The notes under the pieces: model-generated
What the model was told of the DNA's origin: nothing
What the model saw: only the letters and a program-made list of their open reading frames with translations
Database searches by the model: none
Part shown: positions 46,737 through 54,992 of the stretch, piece after piece
How the letters are laid out: every line of letters begins with the position of its first letter
Numbering within the stretch: the first letter of the stretch is position 1
Origin: DATAWK01 sp036267255
Lineage (GTDB): Bacteria; Acidobacteriota; Terriglobia; Terriglobales; Acidobacteriaceae
DNA: 64,000 nt
Assembly (NCBI GenBank): GCA_036267255.1
Contig: DATAWK010000043.1
Span: 518,023 to 582,022, forward strand
Direction of reading: 5' to 3'
Made by a program: the position numbers and the translations under genes

Positions 46737-48127
46737 GCAAACGCTCCTCTCTCCAAGCCATAGGAACGACGCAGCCGGCTGTTCAGAGCATCGAAGCCCA
46801 TCACCAGTAACCACGTGACCAGCAGATAGGCCATCATGGTGCGATAGAAGAACAGCTGCTGAGCGTTGTAGAGCGCTTGTCCAATGCCGCCGCCACCGAT
46901 CATACCAACGACAGTAGCCATGCGCAGGTTCCAATCGAACCGAAATAATGCGTGCGCGGCCACTGGGCCAAACGCCAGCGGTGCGGTTGCATATGCGAAC
47001 ACAGCGCCAGGCCTCGCACCCGTAGCCGTAATCGCGGCCACCGGAGCGACGGGAACATTCTCCAGGGATTCGGCGAACAATTTTCCCAGGCAACCGGCTG
47101 AGTGCAACGCCAGGGCTGCAGCACCGGCGGCGGGCCCGACTCCGATGGCTGCGACTAGTAGCAAGCCCCACACCAGCTCCGGAATTGCGCGCAAGACTTC
47201 CAAAAGCCGCCGCGTCGGAATCGCCAGCCACACAGGCGCAAGATTGCGGCAGGAGGCAGCACCCAGGGGGATCGCAATCAACACCGCCAGCCCCGTACCG
47301 GTCACTGCCATCAGAATCGTCTGAACCACCAGCAGCGGGAGACCATGCAGCTGCGACAGATTCAAGCGCGGCGGAAACATGGCGCCGAATGCTTCCAGGT
47401 TGTGCAGCTTGAACATGAGTTGTGGAGCGAAGTACGCAACGCACGCCAAGCCAAACGGAAGCAATGCCCAGATCATTCGAGGATGACGCCGCAACCAGAC
47501 GGTAGCTTTATCGAACACGACAATCACTAGCACCAGCGCAAGTACCTGCGTCGTCACCCGATGATATTCCAGCCCGGACAGCGAGCCGACCAGTTCGCTG
47601 CCCAGTCCGCCGCCGCCAACTGCGCCGATGATCACAGATGCTCGAATGGCGCTCTCAAACTCGTACGATCCGTAGCTGAGCACGTCGGAGCGGGTCAATG
47701 GCAACAGCCCATAAAGAGCAATTTGCAGGCGCGAGGCGCCTGTGGCCGTCAGCGCTTCAACCGGTCGACGTGGCGCAGTGACGAAAAGATCTCCCAGCAT
47801 TTTGCTGATCGCTGCTGCGTAATAGATGCTCAACGCTAGTGTGCCGGCCCCAGCGCCAATGCCGAAGCCGATGACGCAGAGAATCGCGAGCGTGAGGTCT
47901 GGAATCGATCGCAGCGCGGTCAACAGAATAACCAGAATGCGAGAGCCTGGGAGCCGCAGTCCGATACACAGGCCCAATGGAATGCTGACAGCAAACGCCA
48001 GCGTTATAGCTGCCGCGGCCATGCCGATCGATTCTGCCACTGGCATGACCAGTGCTCGCAGATAGAGCAACGACAGATCGGGTGGAAAGAACTGGGCGAA
48101 GAAGCGCAGCAAATCTAGCAGGGACAT
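46733..48127 (-). CDS. ptxC: Phosphite/phosphonate ABC permease, tandem fused
   Basis: 464 residues from ATG 48127, which overlaps the ATPase stop by 13 bases. Two homologous PhnE/PtxC-type permease units are fused: the first at about 1-225 and the second at about 245-464. Each ends with an EAA-like loop of the form (A)LTATGASR / AITATGARPG and a GGGG(I/L)G motif (GAVGGGGLGSEL; GMIGGGGIGQAL). Single permeases of this family are about 270 residues and dimerise; the fusion supplies both halves in one chain. Confidence 0.88.
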   Translation of the reverse strand: MSLLDLLRFFAQFFPPDLSLLYLRALVMPVAESIGMAAAAITLAFAVSIPLGLCIGLRLPGSRILVILLTALRSIPDLTLAILCVIGFGIGAGAGTLALSIYYAAAISKMLGDLFVTAPRRPVEALTATGASRLQIALYGLLPLTRSDVLSYGSYEFESAIRASVIIGAVGGGGLGSELVGSLSGLEYHRVTTQVLALVLVIVVFDKATVWLRRHPRMIWALLPFGLACVAYFAPQLMFKLHNLEAFGAMFPPRLNLSQLHGLPLLVVQTILMAVTGTGLAVLIAIPLGAASCRNLAPVWLAIPTRRLLEVLRAIPELVWGLLLVAAIGVGPAAGAAALALHSAGCLGKLFAESLENVPVAPVAAITATGARPGAVFAYATAPLAFGPVAAHALFRFDWNLRMATVVGMIGGGGIGQALYNAQQLFFYRTMMAYLLVTWLLVMGFDALNSRLRRSYGLERGAFA

Positions 48128-48888
48128 GTTGCGAATTCTCCCGACGCGGCACGAGAGCTCGCATCCTGCTCCGGCGTGCCTTCGTAGGTGCGTCCTTCTC
48201 GAACCTCTACGATCCGCTCGAAATACTGTCGGGCCAGGTCTGGCTGGTGCAGCGTGCAGATCAGCGCCATGTTGCGGTCTACGGCCACCTGAACCAGCAG
48301 CCTTAAAACCTCGTGGCATTTGGCGGGATCGAGAGACGCCACCGGCTCGTCGGCGAGCAGTAGGATCGGTTGCTGCACCAGGGCGCGGGCAATTGCGACC
48401 CGCTGCTGTTCGCCTCCCGAGAGCTGCGCCGTACCGGCATCGGATAGGTGAGCTAATCCCACGGCGTGCAAAGCTTCTTCCGCGCAGCTCCGCTCTTCCG
48501 GCGTTGGCCGAAGCAGATAACGGAGTGCGTGCGCCGTCGACCATCGGCCGAGCGCGCCAGCCATTACATTCTGGCGCACCCGCAGCGGCTCTACCAGATC
48601 GTGCTTCTGAGCTACAAAACCGATGTGGCGGCGCTGTTCACGAAGTCGACGGCCGCGCAATTTGCTGATCTCGACTCCATTCAGCAGAACCCGTCCAGAA
48701 CTGGCCGGCACCAGGCCGACAATCGCCCGGAACAGCGTGGTCTTGCCCGCTCCGCTTGAACCTAAAATCGCAACCCTCTCTCCTGTACGCAGGCTCAGGT
48801 TCATGCCGCGCAGAATTTCGGCGTTGCCGGTACCCCGCACGCGCAATTCTTCCACCTTCAGGACTTCATGTTTCATCTCACCCATCAT
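48115..48888 (-). CDS. ptxA: Phosphite/phosphonate ABC transporter ATPase
   Basis: 257 residues. Walker A GSSGAGKTT (43-51), signature LSGGE (156-160), Walker B ILLLADE (175-181) and the PhnC-like length and order (KHDLVEPLRVRQNVMAG). It powers uptake through the fused permease. The start is four bases after the stop of the binding-protein gene; ATG 48876 is an alternative start that gives MKHEV. Confidence 0.9.
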   Translation of the reverse strand: MMGEMKHEVLKVEELRVRGTGNAEILRGMNLSLRTGERVAILGSSGAGKTTLFRAIVGLVPASSGRVLLNGVEISKLRGRRLREQRRHIGFVAQKHDLVEPLRVRQNVMAGALGRWSTAHALRYLLRPTPEERSCAEEALHAVGLAHLSDAGTAQLSGGEQQRVAIARALVQQPILLLADEPVASLDPAKCHEVLRLLVQVAVDRNMALICTLHQPDLARQYFERIVEVREGRTYEGTPEQDASSRAASGEFATCPC

Positions 48889-48892
48889 CTCG

Positions 48893-49747
48893 TTACTGCT
48901 TTTCCATCAGGCCAAGCTGCACGGCGAGCTTACGCATGTCGACATACTCCGCATCGTCGGCGCGCACAAAATACTGTGCCCGCAGAATTTTCAGGATAGC
49001 CGCGTCGCGTGTGGAATTCAGGTCAAGGAATGCCTTGGCAAAACGCTGCTGCAACGCGGGATTGATGTCTTTCCGTGCCGCCCATACATAGTCTGGAAAA
49101 GGTGGGGTGGTGTAGAACACTCGCAGCTTCTTCCCATCGACTTTCCCGTCCGCAATCATCTCCTTGTAGACGGTCTCATCCACGCTTCCAGCGTCGGCGG
49201 CGCCGCTCGCGACGGCCTGTATGGTTGCAGCATGGCTGCCGGTAAAACGCTGCCACTTCAGGTCCTTTTCAGGATTGATGCCGGCTGCCATCATCGCCTT
49301 GACCGCGAACAAGTGGCCGCTGGTGGAATTGATGTCGCCGAAGGCCATGCGCTTGCCGCGCAGGTCGGCCAGTGAGTGGATTGAGGAGTCGGCCTGCGTG
49401 ATAAGCAGGGCATGGAACGTGCGATCGATATTGCGCTGCACCAGGGGAACCACTCCGAATCGCACATGGGCTTTGCAGTAGGTCAGCCCACCGAAGTAAG
49501 CAAAATCCAGGGAGCCGTTGCCCATGCCTTCCACGGTCGCGTTATAGCTTGTTGGGATCACCAGTTCGACCGGCTGGCCTAAAGCGCGACTCAGGTAATC
49601 GCGAAGCGGCGCCTTTTCCTCGACGGATACCTGTGTCGCCCCCGCATCGGGAACCATGCCGATACGAATCGGAGTAGCAGCCCGCGAACGGCCAAGAAAG
49701 GTAAAAACAACAACAGCAAGCGTGAGCCATTTCGTACGATTCCTCAT
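48893..49747 (-). CDS. ptxB: Phosphite/phosphonate-binding periplasmic protein
   Basis: 284 residues with a signal peptide (about 1-23, ending SRAA). PhnD/PtxB family: IRIGMVPD, VIPTSYNATVEGMGNGSLDFAYFGGLTY and the ligand-loop phrase FGDINSTSGHL are clear. It delivers phosphite (or phosphonate) to the transporter. AAGGAG lies six bases before ATG 49747. It is the first gene of the five-gene operon. Confidence 0.9.
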   Translation of the reverse strand: MRNRTKWLTLAVVVFTFLGRSRAATPIRIGMVPDAGATQVSVEEKAPLRDYLSRALGQPVELVIPTSYNATVEGMGNGSLDFAYFGGLTYCKAHVRFGVVPLVQRNIDRTFHALLITQADSSIHSLADLRGKRMAFGDINSTSGHLFAVKAMMAAGINPEKDLKWQRFTGSHAATIQAVASGAADAGSVDETVYKEMIADGKVDGKKLRVFYTTPPFPDYVWAARKDINPALQQRFAKAFLDLNSTRDAAILKILRAQYFVRADDAEYVDMRKLAVQLGLMEKQ

Positions 49748-49778
49748 CCATTCTCCTTTTGCCGCTCAGCCGGATCCA

Positions 49779-49821
49779 TTGCGAAACTCAATCCTGGAGG
49801 CGTTTCAATCAAGGATCGCAA
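49779..49821 (-). promoter_or_regulatory. Nested inverted repeat in the ptx leader
   Basis: TTGCG and ATCCT (49779-49783, 49791-49795) pair with AGGAT and CGCAA (49812-49821) in nested order, about 30 bases upstream of ptxB. It could be an operator for PtxE or an RNA stem. Weak evidence. Confidence 0.25.
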
Positions 49822-49926
49822 ATCCAGCAGACCTATCTGTGAACGGAGCATGAAGTTCTGGTGAATGTCTGATGCCGCGGGCTGAAAAGGCTACGCGGGA
49901 AATTGAGCAGGCAATTGGGGGTGGAG

Positions 49927-50085
49927 TTATGCGTCCAGCGGGCAGCCATCGATCATCTTCGAGGGGACGTCATCGTGAGTATCGATAAGGATTGCGTCGC
50001 GGATAATGCGGGCGAGCTCGGCATCGGTGACGGGCTTGGTGCGCGGCTTAGGGGGAGAGGGATTCCTATCGTTAAATAAACCTTT
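49927..50085 (-). pseudogene. Fragment of an M19 membrane dipeptidase gene
   Basis: An open stretch of about 52 codons ends at TAA 49929. It reads PKPRTKPVTDAELARIIRDA then ILIDTHDDVPSKMIDG, the start of the mature M19 (renal dipeptidase) domain in which His and Asp of DTHDD bind zinc. There is no signal peptide, no start codon and nothing of the remaining 300 or more residues on either side. It is a dead remnant at the edge of the island. Identification is from the short motif only. Confidence 0.5.
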
Positions 50086-50114
50086 TTATTTCAATTGCAT
50101 ACAAAACATCACTT

Positions 50115-50139
50115 CAAACATACCCCCAAATGTACCCCC
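50115..50139 (+). repeat. Tandem repeats resembling tyrosine-integrase arm sites
   Basis: CAAACATACCCCC (50115-50127) and CAAATGTACCCCC (50127-50139) share 11 of 13 positions and are 12 bases apart. Such GTACCCCC-type direct repeats are often seen at the ends of integrative islands near integrase binding sites. This may mark the left end of the element whose integrase is at 60-61 kb. Confidence 0.45.
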
Positions 50140-50268
50140 TGCGAAGCGTCGCTGTGGGTAAGTTTCTACCAGCTTTGGAACAAAAGACGCAGAAATTTAA
50201 ATAGCCCACGGGTGACCGGCTGAGTGCCAGCACTATGGAACGGACGACGCAAAATAGCTAGCGTGGAT

Positions 50269-53200
50269 TCAGAGAGAAACTGCCCACCCCTCCGATAGCA
50301 CCTCTGCTTGCTCCAGTACGGTCTGGGTTGCCTTTTCTTGTTTGTCGGGCGGATAGCCATATTTTTTCAAGATGCGTTTGACGATGACCCGGAGCTTGGC
50401 CTGGACATTCTCTCGTTGAGTCCAATCCAGCGTCGCGTTCTTTCGGACATTCTCCACCAGTTCCTTGGCAATTTTGCGTAAGGATGCATCCCCTAGCACT
50501 TGAACGGCGCTATCGTTTACCTCTAGGGCATCGTAGAAAGCAAGTTCATCTTCATTCAGATTGAGACTCTCGCCGCGCCGCAAAGCCCTGTTCAAGTCCT
50601 TAGCTAATTCAATCAGCTCTTCGATCACCTGGGCTGTCTCGATCGCACGATTCTGATACCGTCGCAATGACGCCTCGATCAGGTCTGAAAACTTCCGCGC
50701 CTGAACAACATTCCGCCGCGAGCGTGTCTTGATTTCACCCTTGAGAAGTTTTTGTAGTAGTTCGACGGCCAGGTTCCGCTGCGGCATGGCCTGAATCTCT
50801 GCCAAGAATTCATCCGAAAGAATGGAGATGTCTGGCTTCTTCAATCCGGCAGCCGCAAAAATGTCTATCACGTCCTCAGAGATAATGGCGTTCGACACGA
50901 TCTGCCGAATTGCAAGCTCTGCACTGACATGCCCAGTCTGTTGTGTCGGTGACTTTGCCAGCACAGCCTTAACCGCCTGAAAGAATCCAACATCATCCCG
51001 TATGCGCAGAGCATCTTCATGCGGCACTGCCAAAGCAAAAGCATGAGAAAGCTCCGCCACCGATTTACTGAGCTTTTCTTTCCCTTCCCGCTGCGCCAGG
51101 ATATGTTCCTGTGCTCCCGGCAGTAGCTCCAACTTTGCACTCGGTTTCGCATCGGACCAGCCCGACCAATTGAAGCCTTCAAACAACGTGCAGCACTCCT
51201 GATGCTTCCGCAGCATCAGCTCAACAGCCTCATGCTGAGGCCGCGTAAGATCGCCCTCGCCGCCCTCTTCTGTATACGTGGTCAGCGCTTTCTTAAGCTC
51301 TTGAGCAATCCCGAGATAGTCCACCACCAGACCGCCCGGCTTGTCCCTGAAAACACGGTTGACGCGTGCAATGGCCTGCATCAGCCCATGTGCGTGCATA
51401 TACTTGTCCACGTACATCGTGTGTAGGCATGGCACATCGAAGCCCGTGAGCCACATATCGCGGACGATCACCAACTTTAGCGGGTCCTTCGGATTCTTGA
51501 ATCGTTCCCCTATCGCGACTCGCCGTTCCTTGTTGCGAATGTGCTCCTGCCAGTCCACCGGATCAGTTGCACTGCCGGTCATCACAATTTTGATCGCCCC
51601 ATCCTTGTCGTCATCGCGATGCCATTCCGGGCGGAGTGCGATCAGCTCCCGATACAACTCCACGCAGATGCGACGACTCATGCAGACAATCATGCCCTTC
51701 CCAATCATCCCTTGCTGGCGTGCCTCAAAGTGTTCTACAAGATCCTTCGCAACAGCTTTTAGGCGTTTCTCCGTTCCGACGATGGCTTCCACGGCAGCCC
51801 ATCGAGTCTTCAGGCGTTCCCGCTTGCTTACTTCTTCCGTCTCTGTAGCTTCATCAAAGCTGGAGTCGAGTTGCGGCTTCAGACTTTCATCAAGATTCAA
51901 CTTCACAAGACGGTTTTCGTAATAGATCGGGACGGTTGACCCATCCTCCACCGCACGCTGAATGTCATAGACCGAGATGGTGTCGCCAAACACTGCCGTC
52001 GTGCTGGCATCTGTCCGCTCAATCGGCGTTCCTGTAAAGCCGATAAACGTAGCGCCCGGCAGCGCGTCGCGCATATGTCGCGCATACCCATCGATGAAGT
52101 CGTATTGGCTACGGTGCGCCTCGTCTGCAATCACAATCACGTTGCGTCTGTCTGTCAGTTCCGGTTGCTTTTCCCCGACTGCTGGCGCGAATTTCTGAAT
52201 CGTTGTGAATACGATGCCGCCCGATGAGACATTCAGCAATTGGCGTAAATGCTCGCGGCTTTCCGCCTGCATCGGAGGCTGGTGTAGCGTCTCGTGGCAA
52301 CGCGAAAACGTTCCAAAGAGCTGGTCGTCCAGATCATTCCTGTCTGTCAGCACCACAATCGTCGGATTCTGCAATCGCGCATCCAGAGCCAACCGTCCAG
52401 CGTAGAAAACCATCGTCAGGCTTTTGCCGGAACCTTGGGTATGCCACACCACACCAGCACGTTTGTCGCCCGTAGTGCTTGTCGCATCCACAGTGGCGTC
52501 AATAGCATGGTTCACCGCATGGAACTGGTGATATGCGGCGATCTTCTTCACAGTCCCGGATTTTTCTTCTTCAAAGACGATGAAGTAATGCAGAAAATCC
52601 AACAGCCGCTGCTTGTCGAACAATCCCTCGATTACCACGCGCAACTGTGGAATGGTCGCTGGCGCTGGTTTCTCGCCTTCAATCGTGCGCCACGGCAGAA
52701 AGCGCTCTGGTGGTGAGGTCAGCGATCCAACCCGCGCTTCCATGCCATCGGAGATGCACAAAAGCGCATTGTGGACATAGAGCGACGGGATCTGGTGCTT
52801 GTACGTTTGGAACTGATCGTAGGCCGTCCAGATGGTGGCCTTTTCATCGGTCGCGTTCTTCAGTTCAATTCCGGCGATTGGCAAGCCATTCAGGTACAGA
52901 AGGATGTCTGGCCGCCGAACATGCTGGCCCTCGCGGACGGTGAACTGGTTCACCGCAACCCAGTCATTGTTGTCTGGATTATTGAAGTCAACCACCTTCA
53001 CCGGATAGCCGCCCAGCGATCCATCGGGACGAGTGATCTCGACCGCAACTCCATCGACCAGCATCCGCCAGGCTGCGCGATTGCGCTCCAGCAGACTCGG
53101 CCCATCCACAATCGTCAGCTTGCGAAACGCAGTCTCAATGGCCTCACTGGAAAGATTCGGGTTTAGCCGTTGCAAGGATTGCCGCAGCCGCCGTTCCAGC

Positions 53201-53343
53201 ACCACATCTCGGAAGTCAGGATCGGTGCGCTCCGCCGCCAACATTCCGGATGCAATCTCCGGCCCATGCAGAATTGTCCAGCCCTTGACTTCCAGCCATG
53301 CGAGAGCGGCTTCTTCCACAACGGATTCAGTGAATTTGTTCAT
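50269..53343 (-). CDS. hsdR: Type I restriction enzyme, R (motor/nuclease) subunit
   Basis: 1024 residues. N-terminal PD-(D/E)xK nuclease with D146 (RRPDILLY) and E160-x-K162 (GIELKNA). Superfamily-2 helicase with Walker A QGSGKS (303-308), DEAH-type ADEAHRSQ, and VMTGSATD and FDVPCLHTMY in the second RecA lobe. A C-terminal helical region binds the methylase. It translocates DNA and cuts foreign DNA not methylated by HsdMS. Its start is 17 bases after the stop of the unknown 543-aa gene. Confidence 0.96.
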   Translation of the reverse strand: MNKFTESVVEEAALAWLEVKGWTILHGPEIASGMLAAERTDPDFRDVVLERRLRQSLQRLNPNLSSEAIETAFRKLTIVDGPSLLERNRAAWRMLVDGVAVEITRPDGSLGGYPVKVVDFNNPDNNDWVAVNQFTVREGQHVRRPDILLYLNGLPIAGIELKNATDEKATIWTAYDQFQTYKHQIPSLYVHNALLCISDGMEARVGSLTSPPERFLPWRTIEGEKPAPATIPQLRVVIEGLFDKQRLLDFLHYFIVFEEEKSGTVKKIAAYHQFHAVNHAIDATVDATSTTGDKRAGVVWHTQGSGKSLTMVFYAGRLALDARLQNPTIVVLTDRNDLDDQLFGTFSRCHETLHQPPMQAESREHLRQLLNVSSGGIVFTTIQKFAPAVGEKQPELTDRRNVIVIADEAHRSQYDFIDGYARHMRDALPGATFIGFTGTPIERTDASTTAVFGDTISVYDIQRAVEDGSTVPIYYENRLVKLNLDESLKPQLDSSFDEATETEEVSKRERLKTRWAAVEAIVGTEKRLKAVAKDLVEHFEARQQGMIGKGMIVCMSRRICVELYRELIALRPEWHRDDDKDGAIKIVMTGSATDPVDWQEHIRNKERRVAIGERFKNPKDPLKLVIVRDMWLTGFDVPCLHTMYVDKYMHAHGLMQAIARVNRVFRDKPGGLVVDYLGIAQELKKALTTYTEEGGEGDLTRPQHEAVELMLRKHQECCTLFEGFNWSGWSDAKPSAKLELLPGAQEHILAQREGKEKLSKSVAELSHAFALAVPHEDALRIRDDVGFFQAVKAVLAKSPTQQTGHVSAELAIRQIVSNAIISEDVIDIFAAAGLKKPDISILSDEFLAEIQAMPQRNLAVELLQKLLKGEIKTRSRRNVVQARKFSDLIEASLRRYQNRAIETAQVIEELIELAKDLNRALRRGESLNLNEDELAFYDALEVNDSAVQVLGDASLRKIAKELVENVRKNATLDWTQRENVQAKLRVIVKRILKKYGYPPDKQEKATQTVLEQAEVLSEGWAVSL

Positions 53344-53360
53344 GTAACTGTTGGCAGCGC

Positions 53361-54992
53361 TTACGAAGCATCAGTGTGAATGTGCGCAGGCATGTAAGCG
53401 ATGACCACCTGCTGGGAAGAGTCATCCCAGAAATAATAGATTCTGAGACAGCGAGCTGGATCACGCGTGTTTCCACCGTTCTTGATGTGCCACTCCACTT
53501 CAGGAGTTTTTCCCTGCCAATTGATCTGGAATGCGTCTGCCCCACAGTGAGCATTGATAACCCCGGGCGTGATAACCCGGTCCCGTAAGGTGCCGTCGGA
53601 ATCACCTGTCTTGGCATCGCGATACTCGTTCGCAAGCCAGAGGAGACACTTTGCCGCGAGAGCAATATCCTCAAAAGTACCGTCCTTCAGCGCTCGCCGC
53701 GCCTGAGGCGCAAGGAGAACTCGTCCGGCCAAGTTAAGATCACACCAGTTAACAAAGTCGTCCCATTTTTGCGGGAGGGCCAACTTCGCATCGGGCTCAC
53801 TCCCGGACGTTTTGATTTCTGCCAAAAGCTGTTGAATTCTGAAGCTCGCAGCCCGCAATTGCGCCTCGGCGCTTTCAGAACGGTATTCCGCTGCCGCATG
53901 GAGATCTGAAAACTGCTGCTGGTAGTTCTCAGCCTCTCTTACCTGCCTATCCATCAATCCCAACCGCTCTCTCGCAGCCTCCAGTTGCTCCCTGTCCGTC
54001 GCGCCGACCAGTTCAAGCTGAGCCTGTCGCTGCGCCAGTTCCCGCCCCTTCAATGATGCGAAGGCGAGTACGTCCTTACCGAGAGCCAATCGGCGAACAC
54101 TGCCATTCGCAGCAATCCATCTTAGCCGCGTGAGGGAAGCGCTCGCCGCAGTTGGAGTTGAGAATCGTGTAGGCAGAATCAGCTCATGTCCACCAAAAGG
54201 ATTTGCGTCCTCGGTGAAACCGGGTAAGTAAACGCGAGCAGCCCCTTCGTACACTGATAACTGCTTCCCGAATCGTTCCGTAAGGTGCCAAGAATACTCT
54301 GCTGGAATAATGACTGTAATTGCAAGGCCAGCGCACGCCTCTGCCAGGGTCTTTGCGTCGAGTAAAGGTTGAGAAGGATTAGCAGAACCCGACGGAACGC
54401 TTAGGGCGATAATTGGGAGCTTACGATTCGGGTCCACAAGTGCGTCGATCAGGAGTTCGACTGATTTCTTCGAATGAACGACGACAGGTCTATCCACCAG
54501 TTTGTACGCCCCAGCCATTAACCCCGGCTTACTAATAAGCTGTCTGACTACGCCCGGCACATGGGGTTCTATACTCAGAAATTCCTCCGGTGTGCCCACA
54601 AGCAACCGCAAAGTAACCGTTGGAGACTGATTGGAACTTGGTAGAACAGTAGTGACTTCTGTAGTCCATGTTCGTCCAGCAACCGTTTTATCTGGATCCT
54701 CGATTCGCAAGCACCAGATGTCCTCGGCGGTATCCTGCCAACGGACGGCTGCACATGTTCTGCCACTCGTAAAATGCTCAAAATCTTTCTGCTCCCAAGC
54801 CTTCGAGTCAAACTCTCCAATGACCTTATTTTCGGCCCATCGGAGCACCTGTTCCCTCGCCTCAATTGCGGCCTTCTGTTGGTCATCTCCGGAGATGTCT
54901 GCTGACACCCGTAGAACCTCATGCTCTCTAAGCTGTCGAGATACCCGGCGCGCGAACGGCAAGGATGGAAAGAGAACGTTGCTTTGGCTCAT
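53361..54992 (-). CDS. Unknown 543-aa protein embedded in the type I restriction operon
   Basis: Not a standard hsd gene. Three parts can be seen. Residues 1-about 310 are a mixed alpha/beta region with hydrophobic strands (LPIIALSVPSGS, LAITVIIPAEY) and phrase YEGAARVYLPGF. About 313-395 is a charged coiled coil rich in Glu, Gln, Arg and Ala. About 405-543 is a compact module with FVNWCDLNLAGRVLLAP, GDGTLRDR-like turns and a strand-rich end (RCLRIYYFWDD, VVIAYMPAHI). No signal peptide or membrane segment. Its start overlaps the hsdS stop by four bases (ATGA), and hsdR follows 17 bases later, so it is expressed with the restriction system. A role in target control or in a second defence activity is inference. 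Confidence 0.85.
   Translation of the reverse strand: MSQSNVLFPSLPFARRVSRQLREHEVLRVSADISGDDQQKAAIEAREQVLRWAENKVIGEFDSKAWEQKDFEHFTSGRTCAAVRWQDTAEDIWCLRIEDPDKTVAGRTWTTEVTTVLPSSNQSPTVTLRLLVGTPEEFLSIEPHVPGVVRQLISKPGLMAGAYKLVDRPVVVHSKKSVELLIDALVDPNRKLPIIALSVPSGSANPSQPLLDAKTLAEACAGLAITVIIPAEYSWHLTERFGKQLSVYEGAARVYLPGFTEDANPFGGHELILPTRFSTPTAASASLTRLRWIAANGSVRRLALGKDVLAFASLKGRELAQRQAQLELVGATDREQLEAARERLGLMDRQVREAENYQQQFSDLHAAAEYRSESAEAQLRAASFRIQQLLAEIKTSGSEPDAKLALPQKWDDFVNWCDLNLAGRVLLAPQARRALKDGTFEDIALAAKCLLWLANEYRDAKTGDSDGTLRDRVITPGVINAHCGADAFQINWQGKTPEVEWHIKNGGNTRDPARCLRIYYFWDDSSQQVVIAYMPAHIHTDAS

Larger units (their letters stand above)
49748..50268. other. Island boundary region
   Basis: 520 bases between ptxB and hsdR. 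It holds an inverted-repeat leader candidate for the ptx operon, a fragment of an M19 dipeptidase gene, and tandem integrase-arm-like repeats, each listed separately. No intact gene. Confidence 0.6.

Noticed and set aside
46737..47444. Upstream extension of the ptxD frame
   Set aside because: Overlaps the permease gene in another frame; PtxD homology begins after ATG 46736.
44842..49747. Reading the operon as a phosphonate (phn) transporter with a generic 2-hydroxyacid dehydrogenase
   Set aside because: The dehydrogenase carries the PtxD active-site set and the gene order with a terminal LysR gene matches ptx.
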